Shown: in pieces, positions 57,573 to 64,000 of the stretch
How the letters are laid out: each line of letters opens with the position of its first letter
Position numbering within the stretch: the stretch's first letter is position 1
NCBI GenBank assembly: GCA_016177765.1
Contig: JACOUP010000008.1
Coordinates: 1,213,165 to 1,277,164, forward strand
DNA: 64,000 nucleotides
Direction of reading: 5' to 3'
From: Deltaproteobacteria bacterium
Lineage (GTDB): Bacteria > UBA10199 > JACPAL01 > JACOUP01
Made by a program: the position numbers and the translations under genes
Notes under the pieces: model-generated
Database searches by the model: none
Told to the model about the DNA's origin: nothing
Seen by the model: only the letters and a program-made list of their open reading frames with translations

Positions 57573-58822
57573 GCAATAATCTCTACTTGAGGGATCGGGA
57601 TGACAAATTGGCCGCCCCATTGACGGATGTGCGACTGTTGTTGGACGATCTCTTCTTTAAGATTCCACGGCAAAATTACCAGATAGTCAGGGTGTGTTTC
57701 TTTAATCTTGTCAGGATGAAAAATTGGAATATGGGTCCCTGGTAAAAACAGTCCCTGCTTGTGAGGACTCCGGTCAACGGTGTAGTCTATAAAATCAGTT
57801 TTAATCTCACAAAAATTAAGAAGGGTATTCCCCTTGGCAGGTGCGCCGTAGCCGACGATCGTTTTACCCTGTTTTTTTATCTGGGTCAGAAAGAGCAGCA
57901 GGTTGTCTTTGACCTGTTTCACCTTATTTTCGAAATTGAGGTAGGCCTCAAGGTGATCAAGCCCCGCCTTTATTTCCTTGGCTCTCAAGGCGGCCACACC
58001 TTCGGTGGGGGGTCTCTCTTTATTCTCCTTGTGAGTTCCGTAAATGCGGAGCGAACCGCCATGTGTCGGTAGCTCTTCGACATCAAATAAGACGAGATTG
58101 TGGGCCGCAAATATTTTCTGGACCGTCAAAAATGAAAAATATGAGAAGTGCTCATGATAAATTGTATCAAACTGGTTTTGATTGATGAGTTGAAGCAGGT
58201 GGGGGAATTCAAATGTAAAGAGACCTGTTTTTTTAAGAACGATTCGAACCCCTTCCACAAAATCGTTGAGGGAGGGGACATGGGCCAGGACGTTATTCCC
58301 AAGCACCAGATCGGCCTGTTTCCCGTCGACTGTCAGCTCTTGGGCTGTTTGAGTTCCAAAGAACTTGACCCAAGTATTAATCCCTTTTTCTTGAGCTACC
58401 CGGGCAATGTTCGCGGCCGGCTCAATCCCTAAAACAGGGATACTTCTTTGTTTGAAATATTGAAGTAAATAACCATCATTGCTGGCAATCTCGATGACCT
58501 GAGAATGATTGTTCAGGCCAAAACGTTTTGTTATCGATTCAACGTATTTTTTGGCATGTTGCAGCCAGCTTTCAGAATAGGAAGAAAAGTAGGCATAGTC
58601 GCTGAAAATCGCCTCCGGGGTTTCAAACTCCTCTAATTGAACGAGCAGACAATTTTTGCAGACATAGGTATGAAGCGGGTAGACCGATTCGGTTTTATTG
58701 AGTTGCTCTTTTGTCAAATAGGAATTCGAGAGTGGGGACAACCCCAAGTTACAAAAAGTATCCGTTAAGGGAGTTTTACAAAAACGGCACTCACTCTTTT
58801 TGAATTTTTTTGAAGGAGGCAT
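57569..58822 (-). CDS. SAM-dependent sugar C-methyltransferase (TylC3/NovU-like)
   Basis: A 417-aa three-part methyltransferase. N-terminal zinc module with four cysteines (CRFCKTPL at residues ~12-15 and YVCKNCLLVQ at ~53-58), central SAM domain (QVIEIASNDGYLLQYFKQRS, VLGIEPAANIARVAQEKGI) and C-terminal domain (KTIVGYGAPAKGNTLLNFC, DYTVDRSPHKQGLFLPGTHI). This layout belongs to enzymes that add a methyl group to C3 of 4-keto-6-deoxysugars (TylCIII, NovU). With RfbG/RfbF it predicts a CDP-linked C-methyl branched sugar. Confidence 0.92.
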   Translation of the reverse strand: MPPSKKFKKSECRFCKTPLTDTFCNLGLSPLSNSYLTKEQLNKTESVYPLHTYVCKNCLLVQLEEFETPEAIFSDYAYFSSYSESWLQHAKKYVESITKRFGLNNHSQVIEIASNDGYLLQYFKQRSIPVLGIEPAANIARVAQEKGINTWVKFFGTQTAQELTVDGKQADLVLGNNVLAHVPSLNDFVEGVRIVLKKTGLFTFEFPHLLQLINQNQFDTIYHEHFSYFSFLTVQKIFAAHNLVLFDVEELPTHGGSLRIYGTHKENKERPPTEGVAALRAKEIKAGLDHLEAYLNFENKVKQVKDNLLLFLTQIKKQGKTIVGYGAPAKGNTLLNFCEIKTDFIDYTVDRSPHKQGLFLPGTHIPIFHPDKIKETHPDYLVILPWNLKEEIVQQQSHIRQWGGQFVIPIPQVEIIA

Positions 58823-58830
58823 ATTTTATC

Positions 58831-59898
58831 TTAGGAGAGGAGTTGAAAACGTTCAATCTGCTCTTCGGTGACCTGCCTCATCGGTTTGTTTTCCTTGAAA
58901 GCTCGGTACCATTCAACGGTCCATTCCAAAGCGGTTGCGAGCGGGAGCTTAGGCAACCAGCCGAGTTGTTGTCTTGCCTTGGAGGAATCTAACTTAAGGA
59001 GTGTTGCTTCATGGGGATGGGGCGTTTTGTCAAACTCCCACTGGGCTTTTTGGCCCCAAAGGTTAGTCAGGGCTGTGGCTATCTTCTTGACAGGCCAGAC
59101 GCCTTCATCATCAGGACCAAAATTCCATCCCTGGGTATACTTTTTTCCGCCCTCCCACAATCGCTCGATAAGCGTCGTATAACCATTGAGAAGATCAAGA
59201 ACGTATTGCCAGGGACGAATAGCCTCCGGGCTCCGGATGAAAGCCTGTTTTTGTTGCATGAAGGATGTGAGTATATCTGGAATCAGACGATCTTTCCCCC
59301 AATCACCTCCCCCAAGGACATTGCCGGCCCTAGCACTGGCGATCGCTGTTTTCTGATGGGACGGACCCTCACCAAAAAAGGAATTGCGGTAGGCCGCTGT
59401 GACAAGTTCGGCACACCCCTTGCTATTGGAATAAGGGTCGTGACCGCCCATCGGTTCATCTTCCTGATACCCTTGTGGGCGTTCCTTGTTTTCATAGCAC
59501 TTATCGCTGGTGACGACGAGAACGACCTTTGTTTCTTTGCAGTGTCGGACAGCTTCAAGAATATTAATGGTGCCCATGACGTTGGTAGCATAAGTTTCAA
59601 CCGGGTGAGTGTAAGAAAGACGCACTAGCGACTGGGCGGCCATATGGATAACGATCTCAGGTTTTTTCTCCGTGAGGGTCTTCATGAGACGATCCAAATC
59701 TCGCACATCTCCCTCCAATGAAACCATCCCACTGGAGATTTGAGCCACCTCAAATAAGCTGGGATCGCTCGGGGGTTGAAGAGAATAACCGGTAAGATTG
59801 GCCCCTAATCTTTGTAGCCACAGCGAGAGCCAACTCCCTTTAAAGCCGGTATGGCCTGTGAGGAAGACCTTTTTCCCTTTCCAGAATGAAGGGCTCAT
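58831..59898 (-). CDS. rfbG: CDP-glucose 4,6-dehydratase
   Basis: A 355-aa SDR converting CDP-glucose to CDP-4-keto-6-deoxyglucose. It matches Rfb[58 protein letters not shown], active-site [20 protein letters not shown] and [20 protein letters not shown]. Its start overlaps the rfbF stop by four bases. Confidence 0.95.
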   Translation of the reverse strand: MSPSFWKGKKVFLTGHTGFKGSWLSLWLQRLGANLTGYSLQPPSDPSLFEVAQISSGMVSLEGDVRDLDRLMKTLTEKKPEIVIHMAAQSLVRLSYTHPVETYATNVMGTINILEAVRHCKETKVVLVVTSDKCYENKERPQGYQEDEPMGGHDPYSNSKGCAELVTAAYRNSFFGEGPSHQKTAIASARAGNVLGGGDWGKDRLIPDILTSFMQQKQAFIRSPEAIRPWQYVLDLLNGYTTLIERLWEGGKKYTQGWNFGPDDEGVWPVKKIATALTNLWGQKAQWEFDKTPHPHEATLLKLDSSKARQQLGWLPKLPLATALEWTVEWYRAFKENKPMRQVTEEQIERFQLLS

Positions 59899-60665
59899 TT
59901 CCAGACCTTCCAGGGGGCATCTCCAGTATCCCAGAGGTCTTCAAGGAGTTTTTTGTCACGCATGGTATCCATCATCTGCCAGAAGCCGGTGTGCTTGTAG
60001 CCTGCCAGCTGTTTTTCATTGGCGAGTCGTTCCATGGGGGTTTTCTCCCATGTTGTTTGATCCCCATCGATGTAGTCAATGACCTTGGGAGAAAGGACAA
60101 AGAAGCCTCCATTGATCCATCCGCCGTCTCCCCGCGGCTTTTCAGTAAAACCGGTCACTTTTTCTTTTTCCAGATTTAGCGAACCGAAACGACCCGGAGG
60201 CGTAATGGCAGTGACGGTTGCCAACACTTTTTGGCTTCGGTGGAAATTGATAAGCTCCTTGATGCTGACATTGGCAACCCCATCTCCATAGGTAAAGCAG
60301 AAATCTTCATCTTTGAGATAGTCCTTAACTCGTTTGAGGCGTCCTCCGGTCATCGTTTCCTCACCCGTATCAACGAGGGTGACATGCCAGGGTTCGGCAT
60401 TGTTCTGGTGGATATTCACTTTGTTGTTTGACAAGTCAAACGTGACGTCGGACGTGTGCAGGAAATAGTTCGCGAAGTATTCCTTAATCATGTAACCCTT
60501 GTAGCCACAGCAAATAACAAAGTCATGAAGGCCATAAGCAGAGTAGATCTTCATGATATGCCACAAAATCGGCTTTCCACCGATTTCGATCATCGGTTTT
60601 GGTTTAAGCGAGGTTTCTTCGCTAAGGCGTGTTCCATAACCCCCTGCAAGGATGACAGTTTTCAT
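59895..60665 (-). CDS. rfbF: glucose-1-phosphate cytidylyltransferase
   Basis: A 256-aa RfbF that makes CDP-glucose from CTP and glucose-1-phosphate. [20 protein letters not shown] is the nucleotide-binding signature, followed by [40 protein letters not shown] and [20 protein letters not shown], all matching the CDP-specific family. It forms a couple with rfbG. Confidence 0.96.
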   Translation of the reverse strand: MKTVILAGGYGTRLSEETSLKPKPMIEIGGKPILWHIMKIYSAYGLHDFVICCGYKGYMIKEYFANYFLHTSDVTFDLSNNKVNIHQNNAEPWHVTLVDTGEETMTGGRLKRVKDYLKDEDFCFTYGDGVANVSIKELINFHRSQKVLATVTAITPPGRFGSLNLEKEKVTGFTEKPRGDGGWINGGFFVLSPKVIDYIDGDQTTWEKTPMERLANEKQLAGYKHTGFWQMMDTMRDKKLLEDLWDTGDAPWKVWK

Positions 60666-60700
60666 AGGTTTCAGAGGCTATTCTTAATTACCAGGTTATG

Positions 60701-61966
60701 TCAAATTTTAATAGGGGAGGCCAAGCTGAAGGGATTAAACCCCCTTTTCTTGAAATAAAGGGCCAGCGAGGAGGTTACCATCAATTCAGAAATGACAACG
60801 GCCCAGGCCATCCCCAGATGGGCAAAGCGAGGAGTCAAAATAACAACAAGTGCCAGGTTTAAAAGGCCGGCAGAAAGGATGATTTTGTTAAATACGTTCT
60901 CGAGGTGTAGTGGAATCATCCATTGAATCCCCATTACATCACTCAAGGCAGTCAGAGGGGGAAGGAGGGCCAGGATTTGAAGAACCTGGACGGCAGGGCC
61001 AAATTGTTTGCCGAGCGCGATGGGGATGATGACAGGCGCTGCGAGGAACAAGAAAGCTCCCATCAGAAGCCCGCTGGAACCCATCAAAAGCATTCCGTAA
61101 TGGCTCATTTTAGAGGCTTTTTCTGAAGCAATGGAAACAAGGTGGCTTAAACGGGTAAAAAAGATCTGACTGATCGGACTCAGAAGCCCAATTCCAGCCC
61201 TACAGATTTTTTCAGCCCCCGCATAATAACCAACAAACTGAAGTGGGACGAAAAGCCCCAAGACAAAAGCATTGCCGACGGTGTAGAGACTGACCGCCCC
61301 TCGATAAATAAAGAGGGCCCAGCCCATTTTGTATGATTGAACAATTTGGCCCAGGGAAGGAACCCGGAAGGGCATTTTTTGGTAAGCCAAAACTGTTGTT
61401 GAGACTGCGGAGATGAGGGCCATGGTTGCCTGAATAACAAGAACCTTCCAGGCATCTTCTTTGACTCGCACGAACATAAAAATGCCACCAAGGGCGATCA
61501 TCCGACTACTGATTTCAAAAATGGCAACTGCTCTGAGTTGTTCCAATCCTTGATAATACCAGATCATGTTAAAAGGATGGGCAATGGCCAGAAATAGCGC
61601 CCCCCACAGGTAAAGAGGATCTGCCCCAAAGGAAGGGATGAGCAGGAAAAGGGGAGAGAGGAGAAGGGCGAGGGCGCTGATCCCCATTTTGGCCCCCAAG
61701 ATTCCCGCCAAGGTTTCTGATCGGGCAACAGGGTTTTCACGATACTGGGCCACTTCACGGGTCCCCGAATAATTGAATCCGTATTCGACGATGAGGGCGA
61801 TATACATGGCGAACGATTGGGAAAAGGCGATAAACCCCCATCCGTCCGGTCCTAAAACACGCACCAAATAGGGGATGACGAAGAGGGGAAAGAGATACAG
61901 AAGTACGTTGATCCCTTGAAGGGTCATTAAGTTCTTAAAAAATCGGGTCTGGATCACCTTGATCAT
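60701..61966 (-). CDS. wzx: oligosaccharide flippase (Wzx family)
   Basis: A 421-aa protein with about 12-14 membrane helices. FGFIAFSQSFAMYIALIVEY-like start (WGFIAFSQSFAMYIALIVEY), NYSGTREVAQYRENPVARSE and QGLEQLRAVAIFEISSRMI, are typical of Wzx/RfbX. It flips the lipid-linked repeat unit across the inner membrane for O-antigen assembly. Confidence 0.93.
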   Translation of the reverse strand: MIKVIQTRFFKNLMTLQGINVLLYLFPLFVIPYLVRVLGPDGWGFIAFSQSFAMYIALIVEYGFNYSGTREVAQYRENPVARSETLAGILGAKMGISALALLLSPLFLLIPSFGADPLYLWGALFLAIAHPFNMIWYYQGLEQLRAVAIFEISSRMIALGGIFMFVRVKEDAWKVLVIQATMALISAVSTTVLAYQKMPFRVPSLGQIVQSYKMGWALFIYRGAVSLYTVGNAFVLGLFVPLQFVGYYAGAEKICRAGIGLLSPISQIFFTRLSHLVSIASEKASKMSHYGMLLMGSSGLLMGAFLFLAAPVIIPIALGKQFGPAVQVLQILALLPPLTALSDVMGIQWMIPLHLENVFNKIILSAGLLNLALVVILTPRFAHLGMAWAVVISELMVTSSLALYFKKRGFNPFSLASPIKI

Positions 61967-61973
61967 TCTTGTA

Positions 61974-62036
61974 ATCGGGAGCTAATCCTAAGAGGATTCT
62001 TTGAGTCTAGGCTTGGATTACTTCTTATCTCCCGAT
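61974..62036. other. nested stem-loop between ugd and wzx
   Basis: ATCGGGAG (61974-61981) pairs with CTCCCGAT (62029-62036), and inside it TAATCC (61983-61988) pairs with GGATTA (62015-62020). It includes the ugd stop codon and fills the gap before wzx. There is no T-run; it may stabilise or attenuate the transcript. Confidence 0.35.
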
Positions 62037-63377
62037 GCCGAGGTAGCGAAATCCTGCCCTGATAAGGCGTTCTTTGTCGAGGAAGTTACGACCATCCAGT
62101 AAGAGAGGTTGCCGCATCTTTTTTGAGATATTTTCCCAGTTCAAATCACGATATTCAGGCCACTCCGTAGCTAAGATAATGGCATCAGCATTTTGTGCGA
62201 CCTCTTCAGCCTCGGTTTGAAACGAAAGATTAAGATCGGGGTACTGTTCACGGGCACAATCCATAGCGACAGGGTCGTGGACCCTGAGGGTCACACCTCT
62301 TTCGATAAGACGCTTGGCGATATCGAGTGCGGCTGATTCGCGCAGGTCATCGGTTTGTGGTTTAAAAGCGAGCCCAAGAATACCGATCGTTTTTCCCTTG
62401 AGAATTTTCAGTTCGTGAAGCAGTTTTTCAACGACCCGTTCCCTTTGACGGTTGTTGATCTCGCGGGAGGCCCTTATCGTATGCATCGGAATGCCGTACT
62501 CACGTGCTGTGGCCTCCAGTGCGGCAGTATCCTTGCCAAAACAGGACCCACCCCATCCGATCCCGGCCTGAAGAAATCGGGCCCCGATTCTCTTATCAAG
62601 TCCAATAGCCTTGGCGATCTCAGTGATATTGGCGCCGACCCGCTCCGCCAATTCACCAATTTCATTAATAAAGCTTATTTTCAGCGCCAGAAATGAGTTA
62701 GCCGCATATTTTATAAGCTCTGCCGAAGCGAGATTTGTTGTAATAAAGGGAATAGCACTTAATCCTTCGGGTCGAGGTAAAAAATTGGGAGCTGTGAATG
62801 TCTGTTCAAGAACAGGTTTGTAGAGGGCATACAGTGTTTCAAGGGCCTGACCATTGTCTGAACCAACAACAACCCTGTCCGGGTAAAGGGCGTCGTGCAG
62901 GGCCGCCCCCTCTCGGAGAAATTCAGGATTGGAGGCCACGGCAAACGAATGCTTGGTCCCGTTTTCTGACAATGCCTCAGAGATGAGGGCCTCGACCCAA
63001 TTGCCGCTCCCTATTGGCACGGTCGACTTGTTAACGACCACGGTTCGGCTATTCAGATATTTCCCGATGGTTCGAGCCGCCTCACGAACAAAGCTGAGGT
63101 CAGGACTCCCATCCGAAAGGCTAGGGGTACCCACAGTGATAAAAATGGCATCGGCGTCGGCAACGGCCTCTTTAGGTTCTGTCGTGAAGTGAATCTTTTT
63201 GGATGTCAATGACAACATTTGTTTAAGTCCAGGTTCGTAGAAGGGGAGAGAGGCCTTTTTTAGCTTTTCAATCTTCTTTTCATCAATATCAAGACAGGTC
63301 ACTTTGTGGCCAAGAAAATTGAAGACGACCCCTGTCGTTAATCCGACATAGCCTGTACCGATGATTGTAATATTCAT
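62025..63377 (-). CDS. ugd: UDP-glucose 6-dehydrogenase
   Basis: A 450-aa UDP-glucose/GDP-mannose dehydrogenase family enzyme that makes UDP-glucuronate. [20 protein letters not shown] is the NAD motif; [40 protein letters not shown], the catalytic-Cys segment [16 protein letters not shown] and [20 protein letters not shown] follow in order. It overlaps the rmlA gene end by four bases. Confidence 0.95.
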   Translation of the reverse strand: MNITIIGTGYVGLTTGVVFNFLGHKVTCLDIDEKKIEKLKKASLPFYEPGLKQMLSLTSKKIHFTTEPKEAVADADAIFITVGTPSLSDGSPDLSFVREAARTIGKYLNSRTVVVNKSTVPIGSGNWVEALISEALSENGTKHSFAVASNPEFLREGAALHDALYPDRVVVGSDNGQALETLYALYKPVLEQTFTAPNFLPRPEGLSAIPFITTNLASAELIKYAANSFLALKISFINEIGELAERVGANITEIAKAIGLDKRIGARFLQAGIGWGGSCFGKDTAALEATAREYGIPMHTIRASREINNRQRERVVEKLLHELKILKGKTIGILGLAFKPQTDDLRESAALDIAKRLIERGVTLRVHDPVAMDCAREQYPDLNLSFQTEAEEVAQNADAIILATEWPEYRDLNWENISKKMRQPLLLDGRNFLDKERLIRAGFRYLGIGR

Positions 63378-64000
63378 AGCATTCCCTGGTTTCCTGTTTT
63401 TATCATTTGATAAAGATACTTGCCATACTGGGTTTTTTTGAGGCTCTCTGCCAAACGTTCCACCTGATCGGCGTTGATGAAATTCATACGATAGGCTATT
63501 TCTTCCAGGCAGGCTATTTTAAGACCCTGCCGTTGTTCGATGGTCTGGATAAAATTGGAGGCCTGAAGAAGAGACTCGGCCGTTCCCGTATCCAGCCAGG
63601 CATAACCGCGCCCCAGGGTTTCGACTTGAAGCTTTTTATCCCTTAAATAGTGGTTATTGACATCGGTGATTTCGAGTTCGCCGCGAGCTGAAGGTCTAAG
63701 GCCCTTGGCGATATCAACCACGCGGTTATCATAAAAATAGAGTCCTGTAACAGCGTAGTTTGATTTCGGAAGGACCGGTTTTTCCTCAATACGCAAGGCC
63801 TGCTTGTCCTTGTTAAATTCGATGACGCCATAACGCTCCGGGTCTTTAACCCAATAGGCAAAAACGGTGGCTCCTTCCTTGCGTGAGGCGGCCTTTTGAA
63901 GGTGTTCCGGCAAGCCATGACCAAAAAAGATATTGTCCCCAAGAACAAGCGCGCAACCGTCATTTTTGATGAAATCTTCCCCGATGATAAAGGCCTTGGC
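63374..64000 (-). CDS. rmlA: glucose-1-phosphate thymidylyltransferase (5' end outside window)
   Basis: The frame is open to the right edge, so the N-terminal part of about 80 residues with the first signature is missing. Visible are [17 protein letters not shown] (catalytic Asp), [58 protein letters not shown] and [20 protein letters not shown], all matching RmlA/RfbA. It begins the dTDP-sugar pathway (dTDP-rhamnose or relative); rmlB and rmlD would lie outside. Confidence 0.95.
   Translation of the reverse strand, partial: AKAFIIGEDFIKNDGCALVLGDNIFFGHGLPEHLQKAASRKEGATVFAYWVKDPERYGVIEFNKDKQALRIEEKPVLPKSNYAVTGLYFYDNRVVDIAKGLRPSARGELEITDVNNHYLRDKKLQVETLGRGYAWLDTGTAESLLQASNFIQTIEQRQGLKIACLEEIAYRMNFINADQVERLAESLKKTQYGKYLYQMIKTGNQGML

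Overview
The window looks like a chromosomal segment of an uncultured Gram-negative bacterium of a deltaproteobacterial-type lineage (Myxococcota, Bdellovibrionota or UBA10199-like; this placement is inference). The signs are a non-flagellar type III secretion system (T3SS) built with a Ser/Thr kinase, an FHA-sigma54 activator and many TPR proteins, the PrkA-DUF444-SpoVR stress module, LPS-type polysaccharide genes, and very frequent short palindromic repeats. No plasmid or phage backbone genes are seen.

Region 1 (1-12250, + strand) is a T3SS apparatus operon: end of an unknown Gly/Pro-rich protein, TPR protein, sctJ, two unknown genes, a FliA/WhiG-type sigma factor, sctI, a FliG-like protein in the sctK position, sctL, sctN, sctO, sctP-like, sctQ, a second separate FliN-like SpoA protein, a FliO-like protein, sctR, sctS and sctT. 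SctJ (a lipoprotein with one C-terminal membrane helix) marks it as non-flagellar, but FliO, FliA-type sigma, split SctQ/FliN and the FliG-like protein give it a flagellar flavour. sctC, D, F, U and V are not in the window.

Region 2 (12239-14147, - strand) is a toxin-antitoxin island (AbiEii/AbiEi and RelE/RHH) lodged between the apparatus and substrate genes.

Region 3 (14148-24800) holds the probable secreted substrates and their control: a 657-aa protein with internal repeats, a 762-aa protein with an anthrax-lethal-factor-like zincin motif, a 296-aa third substrate candidate, two TPR chaperones, and a convergent operon for a PEGA-domain Ser/Thr kinase and an FHA-sigma54 activator. The two large substrates share a GYGDGYRGF-containing C-terminal module, so they look like interchangeable payloads on a common carrier. 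A sigma54-type promoter before the sigma gene and three sigma28-like promoters before substrate-like genes suggest a cascade: kinase, FHA activator, sigma54, FliA-like sigma, substrates. This is the most interesting system in the window.

Region 4 (24917-46738) is mostly housekeeping: FmdB-like, YggT, ProC, YggS, PrkA-YeaH-SpoVR, a carotenoid hydratase-like membrane protein, an HD-GYP response regulator, three small genes, a MagIII-like glycosylase, a fused M16 protease, a histidine phosphatase, LigA, NadA, a TIGR02757 protein, a large lipoprotein, MgtE and tRNA-Ser(GGA).

Region 5 (46747-64000, - strand) is a surface polysaccharide cluster: LhgO-like oxidoreductase, cupin, initiating sugar transferase, four glycosyltransferases, O-antigen ligase, flippase, Ugd, RmlA (cut by the window end) and a CDP-glucose pathway (RfbF, RfbG, C-methyltransferase, 3,5-epimerase, reductase) for a C-methylated deoxysugar.

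At least three families of short palindromic repeats are scattered through the window, and many copies lie in frame inside conserved genes (sctN, yggS, ligA, sigma factor, kinase).
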